Assembly (NCBI GenBank): GCA_026874595.1
Contig: CM049311.1
Span: 20,708,176-20,772,175, forward strand
Origin: Sipunculus nudus
Lineage: Eukaryota; Annelida; Sipuncula; Golfingiida; Sipunculidae
Direction: 5' to 3'
Length of the DNA: 64,000 bases
The notes beneath the pieces were generated by a model, which made no database searches, was not told where the DNA came from, and saw only the letters and a program-made list of their open reading frames with translations. The position numbers and the translations under genes are program-made. Shown one piece after another: positions 1 to 11,059 of the stretch (position 1 is its first letter; each line of letters starts with the position of its first letter).

Positions 1-408
1 CAACTGTGCTTTAGTGCTTCAACAGAAGCACTTGAAGTTAAATATGCGTCTAAAGACGCTGCCGCATCCAGTGCGAAAAGACGCATATGCGCGCGCGTCG
101 TTTCTCAAGAAAGTGTACGCACGACAAGCAAGCCAATCGATGTTACCAAGTATGACATCATTGGCATCAGCTGGAAAGTTGTGGCTTTGGCGCCCAATCC
201 CGACTCAAATGTAAACGCTCAAAGTCCCGAATGCAAGCTTTCAAATACTCACCTGTATGCTGAAAGGGCTTCCAGTTCTGTGAATTAACGTAACGACGCA
301 CATTGTGTACAAACAATAGCCCTGTACAATAATGCTGCTGTCATTTTTGGCAGGTACTGTTCGCGGACACGACCGCCCTTCGGAGATCACCTGGGAAACC
401 CCCTAACA

Positions 409-416
409 TGACGTCA
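409..416. promoter_or_regulatory. Perfect CRE (CREB/ATF) palindrome upstream of MRPL23
   Basis: TGACGTCA, the full palindromic cAMP-response element, lies about 137 bp before the candidate MRPL23 start codon. CREs are common in promoters of housekeeping and mitochondrial genes. The position agrees with a promoter here, but one 8-mer is weak evidence and no TATA box or initiator is obvious. The rest of 1-552 shows no coding signal. It holds only short hairpins, such as AGTGCTTC paired with GAAGCACT at 13-32. Confidence 0.35.
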
Positions 417-552
417 GGGAATTCCAGAGAAAACAACCAATCAGATCTGTGCCGGAAACCATGCACGGTCAAGGTCGCATGGAACAACATGGTCATGTTG
501 ACAGGTCTCGCTTGCTGAGAAGAAAACATTGTTGACAGGATAATAGGTCAAC

Positions 553-3500
553 ATGGCTAGCCAGAGACTTCAGAAACTTTCAAAATATATGTAAGGCTCC
601 ATGTGTTACGTTAAGTCATTTCTGTGGATGGGAGAAGCACATCACGTTTCACCTTTATATAGATCTATATTGAAAGGGTGGCTTTTCACGCAATTCCGGT
701 CGGACTAAACACCCAAAACACCGGTGTTTTGGGTACCTGAGACGAAACACCACGAAACACCTATTTATCCTCAATGTTAAAGTTTAATTTTGAGTCACTT
801 TGATGAATCATTAAATGTTGATTAAATATATGATGTTTGGACTGAAAATCCCGAGGAAAACTTGTGATAAAGGAGGGTTTCGTCCCGTGATGTGTTCACT
901 GACGATCAAGGCAGCCATTCATGGCTCGCATATGCTGCCCCCTGGCGGTTGCTAAACATATCAAACTTTTTACCGGGAACATGGTGGGAAAACTAAGCAT
1001 TTGGGTCTCATTTCATTAGGCCCTATTTCAAATTAGTTAAGATAACAAATTATGAATAAGGCGAGCAGAAAAGATAGTATGTATAATGGAAGAATAATTC
1101 ATTTATTTATGGCATTTCAGCCACTATGATTTTGGTTACAAAATCCTCCACTAGGTGGTAGCATGAACTCTGTTAAAATGGCTACCACTGTCAACGAATC
1201 AAGAAGGCAAGACCTCGGAACGAAACCCGCTAGTTCATCAAAAGTTCACCCATTCAGGCCCTGAAATTCGGCAGATATTATTAACACTTAATGATTCATC
1301 AAAGTGACTCAAAATTAAAATTTAACATTGAGGATAAATAGGTGTTTCGTGGTGTTTCGTCTCAGGTACCCAAAACACCGGTGTTTTGGGTGTTTAGTCC
1401 GACCCCGCAATTCGGTTTCAAAATTCGTGGATGTATCATGTAGATGACGATGTCATAAATCAAGGCACAAGAAATTCGAGGATTATTAATTTCGTGGTTT
1501 GGCACGACTGCAGAATAACTCTCGCACCTCTCTGAGGCTAACTCTTCTGTAAACAAAAAACGTTTCTATGTCCAGTTGCTTGTATCTTAATTTTGCCACC
1601 TGTTTTTATCTTCCTCTTACCTTTCCATTACATAAATCCTAAAAAAAATACTGTCCATCTGTAAAAATAACTCTGTATACACTCATAACCTTGTCGAGAT
1701 GGTGCATGAGTGATCCAACAGTCACTCCCGTGGTTTTGACAGTGAATAAAATTAACAGAATATTTAAGCAAAATCTGAGCTCAGACTGTTTACAAGCCAA
1801 TAAAAATCTTTTAATTATTGAAAATATTTGTTACATCATTAAATTATTAAATTACAGTTTACATATTTAAATAGTAATACAGTTAATTTTAATATAAAAG
1901 TTGTGAATTAAGAAAAAAATATTTTAAAAGATGCATAAATGTCAAAAATTTGATTGACTTGCAGCTGAAAAATATTTCCTAAATGTGCTTTGTTAAAACA
2001 GGAAAAAATGTCAGTTGCAAATAAAGACCTAGTTGTGGCTCTATTGTAAACACAGAGCCACAGTTCGCTGCCATCATTTATCTATCAGACGGGAACACAT
2101 GCATCTGTTAGATGATGGTGAGCTTGTTTCAGCCAGCAGTGTGCAGTGCACAGGTTACATCATCACTGCTAACTTCCTGACCAACCCAGCTGAAATGTGA
2201 CCTGTGCACATGGCCGATTGAAACAGTCCAGTGTGTAACCGAGGTAACAACCTGTTTAGCCAGTGGTCTTGTGTAGCCAGTGGTCCAGTTACAAGGACAC
2301 TCCCAGTAGTAATGATGTAACGCATGCACTGCACACCACACTCAAGATAAGTTGTACTTAAACTGGGTGCATCTTCAGAAGATGCACGAGTTCCCGTCCG
2401 TTAGATAAATCAAGGCAGCGGCCTATGGCTCTGTGTTTACAACAGAACCACAACTGGGTCTATTGCAAATACTGTTACATATCATCAGAAGGCATAAAGT
2501 CACATGTATGAAAATCATTTTAAGATGTTTTAGGGCCAGTTCCTTCAATTTTTCTTGGATGCCACATTTATCTAGTAATGAAAAATCCAATTATATTGAA
2601 TATTTACATAACTAACCACTTCCGAAGTATTTTTGACTGTACCAGTGTTAAATTTTGAAGAAAATGTGTCTAGGTTTTCCTCTTAAAGGTGCCCATTCAC
2701 CTACCTGCATATATGCGGAGGTAGAAACTTCATTTGCAAAGCACTGGCTTATCTGATTTGCTGCCAGATGCCCTTGTTTAATTTCTTTTGATTATTATAT
2801 TGCGGGCCCCACATATTATAAACACATTGATATAAACAAAACAAGCCGCCTGTGGTCGGTGATTTTCGCCTGTGGTCGGTGATTTTCATGTTTTAGGGCC
2901 TATTTCTATAAAAGCTCCAAGGGATTACCTTTAGTTTACTAAGGTCCGATAGGTGATTGGGCTCCTTTAAGCCAAGTCATGCACACTATTATGGGCCTGT
3001 CAGCGAAACCTCATACGCACTGCCAGAGCCCTGTCTCAGTTGCACTGCTAGGGTAAAGATCATTTGGGTTAATGTATACAAGGTGTTACCCGCCAGTTGC
3101 AGCAACATTTAGCAACGGTTACTTGACCGCTGCTTACACTCTTGTGGTAGGTCCACTTGCCATCAAAAGCTATGTCAGTTTCAGGCCTGGGTTTGTTTAA
3201 ATATTTTAAAAATTAGTACCACTTTCATCCATCAAAAGATTTTATGAAATTTCCAGGCCATTTGAAAAATTACATAAACACTATTTGATTTATACTTTAT
3301 TCCCCATCTCCATAGCCACCTCCATTTATAAATGCTGGCTGAAAGTTCCAGGTACTACAATTTTATGTACACATGTAGAATTCCATTCTGGTTTTGGATT
3401 TTGTGACATGGCTGAAACGCCTGATTATCCTCAATATCTTGGCATAAACCTGTGTGTAACACTGAGCAACCACCAAAAGGTGCACTGGTTTTATGAGTGA

Positions 3501-6500
3501 AACACAACACATGGGTTCTGTCTCCCCATGAAGCCTGCAGAGCACTCACCTTGGGTGGGGACAAACCTCGATCAATTTCCCAGCTTTGAACACTGTGCTC
3601 TTCCAGTAGGCCACTAAAGCCGGAAAGATGACTTATACTTTAGGCCTATGGTAAAAATAACTAATGTGACATGCATGGATCTGGGTAAACCTCTGCAGTG
3701 GATTATGAATTTTGGTCACATGATATTTCAAATTTGATATATCTAATATTTACTTAACAGCCCACTTCACCAGAGGCATCTGCCTAAATATCCACTCTAC
3801 TGGAAGGGGAACCCACAGCTGAGAGTGTATTTGCCGTTATTTTGGATGAAGATGGTGAACCCTGAAGGCAAATTACCACAAGATACTGCACGCTTCATTG
3901 TACATCCACAGTAAGTACTACATATCCCACAAGCTTCATTGTACAAACACAGTATGAAAGAAACAGCACACTTCATTGTACATCCTCAGTACTACAGCTA
4001 CAGTTTTCATTGTATATCCACAGTAAGCACAAGAGATCAAACTGCACACTTCACTGTACATCCTATGTTAGTACTGCAGCACCTTTATTCAACATACATG
4101 GGTTTATTCAACAGAAAATTACACAGGTTTTGTGTTTCTGTGTGATAACTTTCCAAAATATTATATGATTTCATTCAAATTTGGGTCAGTGATTGCTCTC
4201 ATGCATACCTTGGCTGGAATTGGTTTTGGAGTGTCTGTCTGAAAATTTAATATCACCAGCTCCAAAACAAACACAATTTTCCCTTCTGTTCCCAATTCAC
4301 AAATAAATTATGGCATGTCGAGACATCTTCAGGGGACAATGAAAACTAAAATACAGGCACTATTGACATGTGGAGACATCTTCAGGGGAAAATAAAAGCT
4401 AAAACATGAAATCACAGGAAGCTAAAGTAACAAGAAGAAGAAGACATAAATTCAACGAATTTGCTTGTAAACTGTATGCACATGTACCATGTTATAATGT
4501 CTAAATGTCTATAATGTCTAATGTGAACGAAGGTTCACTCACATGGGAATGAATAAGATAACGCAGTCATTTCTTTTCTTGTACAGCAAATCATATATTT
4601 GTATGATTCCTCTAGAAATGTGGTCTGGCTCAGACCCTGTAAAACTTATTTTCAACCAAAGGGGACCACTAAGTTTTTTCCAGAAATAAAGTAAGAACCC
4701 TTTTTATTTTGGAGTCATAAGGTCAAAATTCAAGGTCACAGGGCAGAAGGCATTATTCAATATTATGTCATATTTACAGTCTGAATTAGGATTTTGGCTA
4801 GACCACATCATGATCTGGGTTTGGACTGGTCAAATTCCTGATTGGAATTTGGGCTGGATGTTATAAAAATATTCTCATTATCAATTTCAGGTGAGCTCTG
4901 TGACCCACAGGTCACTTGTTTTATCCCTAAAATGGGGCTCTTTTTTTACAAAATGCAAGTAAGTATCTGCAGCAATTAAAACTATCATTTTTAACAGAAA
5001 TATTATAATGGAAAGATTTTATTGCTAACAATAATATGTTATCTTTTGCAGAATGACCAAATTTGATATAAAAAATTATCTGGAGAAAATCTACAATGTT
5101 CCTGTGTTAAGTGTGAGAACATGGAATCAGAGAGGTATGTATCTATATCTTAAATATAATAATATACTGTGGTTTGGTTCATATTTGTGGGGTTACTTTT
5201 TAGATTGCTGGAACTGGGAGAGTTTATACTGTACCCCTACATCATTGGCGGTAGCTCAGGTTAAAGTTTTAGGATAACTCTTTACAACTCAACAGCCACT
5301 TACCTCATTGTTTTCATATTTCATATATATATTGTATGGGGGGTAAGGAATCCCCCCCCCCCTCTATAATTTAGGGTCAATAGGTTGGTCGTCATTGTTC
5401 ATGAAGATGTTGGGTTTAAGTTTTTTGTAAGGGTCATTGTTCCATTGCTAATGAAGATATTTCAATTAAACTTAGTACACTGATGATCTGTGACCATAGA
5501 TTGTCTTGCTTGAGTTTGATTATAGGCAAAATCCATGCATATTTAATATGGTCACTTTATGGTGCGACTGCAATAACCTGCCAGGAATGTGATGGATCTT
5601 GAGGAAACTCAGCAGAAATATTAACCAATAAAATATCTTGCCTAAGTTTGATTTCTTGCAAATCCATGCATATTTAATGAGGTCAGAGGTCACCAGGTTA
5701 CTTTGTGTTGTTGCCTTGTGTCTTTCTGTTCACTTTTAGTGTCACTGAAATAACTTCACTCCCTTCCTAGTTCATGAACTAACTGAAAGAATTAGTTTTT
5801 TCAGTAATGACTGAAATGTGTTAAAATCATCATTCTAAGACTAAATGAAAGATTGCATGTACCGTCAGTTTTGTAACTAATGAAAGGTTGCATGTATTTC
5901 AGTCTTGTATTAGAAGAGTGATTATGGTATTAAAGGTTAACGATGAACATAGGAAAATCATGTACCATTATATTCATCTGTATGCAGGTTAATGTGTCTG
6001 TAATGCCGAGGCTTATTCTGGTATTTTCAGGTAAAGAAATCACAGGATCACGGGGTGGCATTCTTGGGTATGAGCCTGATGTCAGACATGCATTTGTACA
6101 GTTGGTAAGTCCATTCTTAAGTACTAATGTTACTTGACATAGTATAAAACAGTAATAATGACTTCTTTTCACAGAGCAAAATGTTATCCTACGTAGCTGA
6201 CTCTGGCACTGTACAAATCTTACCTGAAAATTGAACCCCGACTTTATATGTAATGATTCTGTTGTTATTCCTTAAATATAAGCATTGTATTTAAGCTGTC
6301 CAATTAATTTTAAGTTTAAATGGTTTAAATAGTTTATAAACCACATAAGTACTACGGGGACGTTGGTTGTAGTCTTGCAATACAAGGAATGATACCTAAA
6401 TTCCATTAGTATCAGGTGGTTGGGACGCCTCTGAAGTCTGGATGCGACCTATATAATGTACTTTTCCCTGAAACAAAACTTGAATGGCTTTTCCCCAGGG

Positions 6501-8341
6501 GGATTCTCAAAGTCAGGATGCGACTTGTAATAAGGATGCTACTTCTGCAACAACGTTTACAGTAGTTTCTGCAACTAATTTCATGTGACTGATCAAAATT
6601 CCATCTTGATACATGTATAAGATGTAAAATATTTTAGCTCCTTGAGAAAAAAAAAAAGAGATTAAACTCTGATGTAAAAAGCTATAAAGCTGACTTTATG
6701 ACAACAGTCAACTCTGGTGTAAAAAGCTATAAAGCTGACTTTATGACAACAGTCAACTCTGATGTAAAAAGCTATAAAGCTGACTTTATGACGACAGTCA
6801 ACTTGATTTAAACATGTTGGGTCCAGAGAGCCAACTGCAGTTCTTTTCCCTAATTATAGTACTAACTGACAAGACAGGATGTGTACCATACTGCTGCTCA
6901 GCTGTTTTCCTTCTATTCCCAAATCCCTGCATGGTGGCCATATTGGATTTCTGACTATTCTGCAATCTGTTAGCTCACTTCTGCGCTCTGAACACAGTGC
7001 ATGACCTCCTGGCCCAGTGACCTTCCACTCACAAGCTGTGAGAAATAGCAGAATTTTTCAGGTTTGGCAACATCCAGTCAGTTTGCGCTGGATAACGTAA
7101 AATCTGATTGGCTCTGCGTTTAAACTAATCTGCAGGACTGGTAGAAGAAATCTGATTGGCTTAGCGCGCATGTAAACAGACATAGCTATGTGGGGCAAGC
7201 TCGTGCAGCACACAATGCAGGAAATATACAGACAGTGGGGGATAACTGACCTCAGGCAAGTCAGTATATAGACTGTGTTGAAAGCTGACGATTGCATCAT
7301 GTGTATTACAATGGGGGTGAAAAAAAGTCTGTGATACAAAGTGCTTTCAACAGCAGTGTAAAGTGACTGGTACCTCGAGGACATCCATTTGTGCTGGTGA
7401 TACCTGCAGTGTTTTTGTTAAATATAACGCCGGGGAATTCCATAGAGACAGCACCGTCTGGTGGCCAAACTTGATGCGTTTGTTTGATGCGGCGGGTAGT
7501 GTAGCGAATAGTAGAGCGTAGCATAGCCTCTGCTTATGGAGCGTAGCTCACCTCTTATAGGTAACAATTTTAAAAAAATCAAGATGATTCCTTCAGTTGT
7601 TCAGCATAAATGATGCATTTGAAAGGGATCCTGATGTAACACTATTTGAGCAGGTGAAACCACTGGAAATTCCAAGATTACATTATTGCAGAGCTCCTTT
7701 CTACTGCTGCCATCTAGTGCAAAAAAAAATACCCCAGGTTACCAGATGATTAACAAGACACCACTATACTTTAACAGTTTACGTAAAGGCTGAAGACGTA
7801 CCTTTCCAGAGATGCGGATGACCCGTAAAATTTAACCATAACTAGTGTCTATATAAATACATAATACTTGTTTCTCAACTTACCTGACTGGCATTTTTAT
7901 CACCATGTAGTCATACTTTAATAATTTTTTCCCCAGACATGAATGAATAAACTTTTATGGGGTTTTACTTTTATTATCAAAGTTTTATTGTATAAGCACT
8001 TTTCAGCAGTTTGCTGGGTCAGTGCTTTATAAAATATAAATGTGCAGTAATAATAATAATATGGCCTGCTGGTGTCCTTATCAGTATACTGTTTCTGATG
8101 TTTCTGAAATTTGATAGCTTACACCTTCTCATAAATAACATTAGGTCAATACAAAAACTAACCACGCAATGTCATGTTGTTTCAGGGGGATGGGCAGACA
8201 TTTGAGTTTCCTGAATTCTTCCCGGATGGCAAAACTCCAGAATCTGAAGAAATGGAGCAGTTCAAGGAAATGGAGAAGAAACAAAAAGAGACGGATACTA
8301 AATACTTTGACAAACAAGACGTTCCTGACTGGTTCAGATGA
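553..8341 (+). CDS. MRPL23: Mitochondrial large-subunit ribosomal protein L23 (uL23m), five exons
   Basis: Coding exons are 553-590 (candidate), 3761-3910, 5052-5134, 6031-6104 and 8186-8341 (TGA), giving 166 codons; the human protein has 153 aa. uL23m sits near the polypeptide exit of the mitochondrial ribosome. Family landmarks are YPLYWKGNPQLRVYLP in exon 2, NYLEKIYNVPVLSVRT in exon 3, AFVQL at the end of exon 4, and GQTFEFPEFFP plus an acidic/lysine-rich tail ending VPDWFR in exon 5. Donors are GTAAGT, GTATGT and GTAAGT, and all phases join. Exon 1 (MASQRLQKLSKY) was chosen because it has a good Kozak context (AAC ATG G), donor GTAAGG, and a 2-nt phase that fits the acceptor TTAACAG at 3760. 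Its basic, hydroxylated composition suits a mitochondrial presequence. Exons 2-5 are near certain. Exon 1 could instead be another small upstream exon. Confidence 0.9.
697..1405. mobile_element. 709-bp MITE with 118-bp terminal inverted repeats and 8-bp TSD
   Basis: Arms 697-814 and 1288-1405 are near-perfect inverted repeats starting (C/G)GGTCGGACTAAACACCC. Both are flanked by the direct repeat CGCAATTC (689-696 and 1406-1413), an 8-bp target-site duplication. Each arm carries a perfect 24-bp palindrome made of ACCCAAAACACC and GGTGTTTTGGGT (711-734 and 1368-1391). The interior is non-coding. The 8-bp duplication suggests hAT-type mobilisation, although the termini are not typical for hAT. 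The element lies in MRPL23 intron 1, so its transcript would fold into a long hairpin. Confidence 0.85.
2024..2462. mobile_element. 439-bp MITE with diverged TIRs and a 9-bp direct repeat
   Basis: The left end AGACCTAGTTGTGGCTCT and the right end (reverse complement AGACCCAGTTGTGGTTCT) form the tips of an inverted repeat of about 100 bp. It continues through GTAAACACAGAGCCA and ATTTATCTA..GACGGGAAC on both sides. The element is flanked by TTGCAAATA at 2015-2023 and 2463-2471. It contains no ORF of note and lies in MRPL23 intron 1. Confidence 0.75.
2683..2970. mobile_element. TTAA-bounded MITE, family 1 copy (288 bp)
   Basis: The left end TTAAAGGTGCCCATTCACCT and the right end, read in reverse as TTAAAGGAGCCCAATCACCT, are terminal inverted repeats that include TTAA at both tips. 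The interior holds GCACTGGCTTATCTGATTTG and TGCCAGATGCCCTTGT, which recur at 9121-9577 and, inverted, near 27.7 kb. A 20-bp direct duplication (CGCCTGTGGTCGGTGATTTT) sits at 2848-2888. Confidence 0.75.
3893..4060 (+). repeat. Degenerate short tandem repeat overlapping the MRPL23 exon 2 donor
   Basis: The exon-end sequence CTTCATTGTACATCCACA recurs in degenerate form about every 30-50 bp downstream of the real splice donor at 3911, including TTCATTGTATATCCACA followed by GTAAGC at 4024. The exon boundary is therefore part of a small tandem array, and a second plausible donor lies 113 bp downstream. Confidence 0.6.
4312..4410. repeat. Two-copy tandem duplication (~66 bp) in MRPL23 intron 2
   Basis: GAGACATCTTCAGGGG followed by a diverged AAAACTAAAA stretch appears twice in a row. 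No coding meaning is seen. The rest of the intron (3911-5051) shows nothing else recognisable. Confidence 0.5.
6665..6803. repeat. 45-bp tandem repeat, about three copies, MRPL23 intron 4
   Basis: Units start AACTCTGATGTAAAAAGC at 6665, 6710 and 6755 and are nearly identical (one G/A change each), so the array expanded recently. It sits in the 2.1 kb intron 6105-8185, which otherwise shows only a CTCF-like motif at 7706-7720. Confidence 0.9.
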
Positions 8342-8496
8342 TAGTAATATTATTAATATAGTGATTATGATAGCTTGGCAGACATGGTATACAGCATACC
8401 CCATGTGGAGGAGTTTGGAACTACATGGAAATGATGGGAACAGACCAAGCCTGAAAAGAATTGAAAATAACACACCCAAAGGACAAAGTAAAGCCA

Positions 8497-8520
8497 AATA
8501 AACTCCAGTCCAAAAATAAA
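8497..8520 (+). other. MRPL23 poly(A) signals
   Basis: AATAAA occurs at 8497-8502 and again at 8515-8520, 156-179 nt after the stop codon. This is a normal distance for a short 3' UTR. From here to the NUP37 stop at 11060 no gene is visible, only the MITE at 9121-9577 and AT-rich sequence. Confidence 0.7.
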
Positions 8521-9120
8521 TGGTCCTTTAAATTTAATTAATTGCATGATACATTACTAAATGAACCATGCAATTAAAATGTTTAAGCACATGGTACATC
8601 AGCAAATGAAAAATTGAATAATTAAGGAGCAAATTCTGATTGTAAATGTCAAATAAGTTGCCAGTACAAGGGTCAAAAGGGCGTTTCATCAGCTGTTAAA
8701 TGTATTGTTAATTTCTTAATTATTTGTCCATAACTCTTATCCTGGTATAGTTCATTTCAGAATTATTTGTTCTTAACTCTATCATGCTTTTAAATTGTCA
8801 ACCTCCCGCATGGGATCAAACTTAAGGCTGGTCATCTTTAATGTAGTTAATTGCCTTGGGCAACTGGGCAAGTGCTAAAATAAAGCCCTGTAGTTTGTAC
8901 ACTGGTGCTACATAAAGTAGCCTGAATTGAATGCGTATATGCAGTATCATGTTTGTAATAAAATGTATAATTTATGTGAGTGAAGTTTTTCTTGTGCAGA
9001 ATAATGGAAGAATAAAAGAAATAAAAAAGCAGTTTCTTTGTGACAGTTTTCATAGGGTTTGAAACCATGGATTGGAGTGTAATTTGTATGTCAGCAAAAT
9101 ATGAAAGGAAATAACTTGTG

Positions 9121-9577
9121 TTAAAGGTGCCCATTTACCTTCCTTTTGAAAAAGAATATGCGATTTCTGGCTTCCTCTGTGTATATATAAATGATCTAAG
9201 GGTAATTTTGGTTATTAAAAGTTCTTATGACGCCTCAGTGAAGAATGTTTGAACTTGTTTATCAGCAGTGTGTTTGTACACACAGCTTTATTGACAAACA
9301 GGGGAAAATGTCTAGCCTAAGGTGTTGGTTGCAGATAGAAAGCTCACTTGTTGCAAAACATCATTTGCAAAGCTCTGGCTTGTAAACTGACTTGCTGCCA
9401 GATGCCCTTGTCGAATTTGTTTAATTTAGTGGGCCCCCTTATTATAAAAACGTGGATGTAAATGAAACAAGCAGCCTGTATGCTGTGATATCCACATTTT
9501 CCGGCCCATTTTTATTAACGCTCCATGAGATTACCATTAGTTTATAAAGGTCAGATAGGCGATTGGGCCCCATTTAA
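9121..9577. mobile_element. TTAA-bounded MITE, family 1 copy (457 bp)
   Basis: Begins TTAAAGGTGCCCATTTACCT and ends with the inverted match GGCGATTGGGCCCCATTTAA. The interior shares CAAAGCTCTGGCTTGTAAAC and TGCCAGATGCCCTTGTC with the copy at 2683-2970, but has about 170 bp of extra central sequence. It lies between the convergent MRPL23 and NUP37 genes. Confidence 0.75.
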
Positions 9578-11041
9578 GGATTTTGCATTAAGAACTTCAC
9601 TCATTCAGTCATTCAAAACTAAGCAGGATTTCTCTTTTTCCTTTTCTTTATTGCTGCTGGTTTGGTCCACAAAGCAGCAGAGTTTTGAACAAATGAACAT
9701 AATCAGGTACTTGGGTGTTAAAATGCAGTTAAATAAAACAATATCAACCAATTTAATTTGAAAAAGTGTCATTTATTTGCTTTCCATATACATTGTCCTT
9801 TTTCCTCGTACATTCAGCATTTGATGAAAACAAATTCAACTATGAACAAGTCTGTATTTTAAAAATATTCTTTCAGACAAACAGAATAATCCAGTCAAAA
9901 AAATGTTTGCAGGAAATTATTTTTTGGTAGAAATTCATTACTGACACAGTTATTTTGTTATTAGCTTATATGTATATTAATATTAATATATATGTATATT
10001 ATACATTATTTCATTACACACATCTTTGTGATTGCCGAATCAGTATAAATTTCTCTCACAGGTTAAACTGTTTTACTTACTGAACACAAGATGGTGCTGA
10101 CGTACAGAAGCAGTATAACTTTAAATAATAATGGAAACATTCATTAAGACCCCACTATCTTTAATTTTCTACTGCTGAATGAAAATTGCTGTATCATCTG
10201 ATATACATATACTGTCTTCCTGAACACCTGTGACAAGTATTTTCCTTTCTAATTTTTCGATCTCTTCAAACATCTTGTGCCTTGACCATTTTATTGTTTC
10301 TTGGGGGAACCATTTTGTGTAAATTTGTGTTGGGTTAGTTTGCATTCCAGAGGCAAAGCAAGATCTGAATGCCTGTAAACCAGATATTAAATCACTTTTG
10401 TTCAGAAATCTTCAGACCATAGCCTAAACAATAAAGCTGCCTTTTCATACATGCATATTTTTGTCCTGCAGGTCCCAGTATGCCGAGAGCTTTCTATGAG
10501 TAGGTTCTTGCATGTGGATGAACCATTTATTTTGTTAAATGTGTTCACTTTTAATCATAATTTCTTAAACTTTAGTGTAATGTTTAATTCAATCAGTTTA
10601 ATCCTTTATTCACATAAGGCAAAGCTTGAAGAAGGTTAATATCGTATCTAACCAACCGGGCTATCACCATCTCCTGCCACAGGCTTGCTTTCATGACGAT
10701 CTAGGTGAAGACTGATCATATATTCTTTTATGCAGCCTGAAAGCACTGTCAGCTCTTTAATCTTTTCCAAAGACAAGGCCACATATGGGCAACTGATATA
10801 CTACATGTGGCTTCTGCAAAATTCTACACTGCTGGAGTTCAATAATCCATGTGGGACCGGTGCAGGGGCTGCACTGATAAAACACTCGTTGGATTTGACT
10901 CGTGCAAGAGCCTACATGCATGGAAAGGCACCCTAACAAAGCCATAAGACACTGAGAATGTCGGGTCTTTCCCACCTTTACTGAGCATATCTATACACTA
11001 GCTCTTGTCAAAATGGCTTTGATGAATGATGGAGACAGTGG

Positions 11042-11047
11042 TTTATT
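11042..11047 (-). other. NUP37 poly(A) signal
   Basis: TTTATT on the + strand reads AATAAA on the - strand, only 13 nt after the NUP37 stop codon. If used, the 3' UTR would be very short. No better signal was seen in the next few hundred bases. Confidence 0.45.
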
Positions 11048-11059
11048 GAAGTGTTGATC

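Noticed and set aside
7706-7720. Whether the CTCF-like sites are just the GGTGGCGCCACC repeat family
   Set aside because: The CACTAG(A/G)TGGC motif differs from the palindrome, and the listed sites lie outside the tandem cores, so they were kept as a separate observation.
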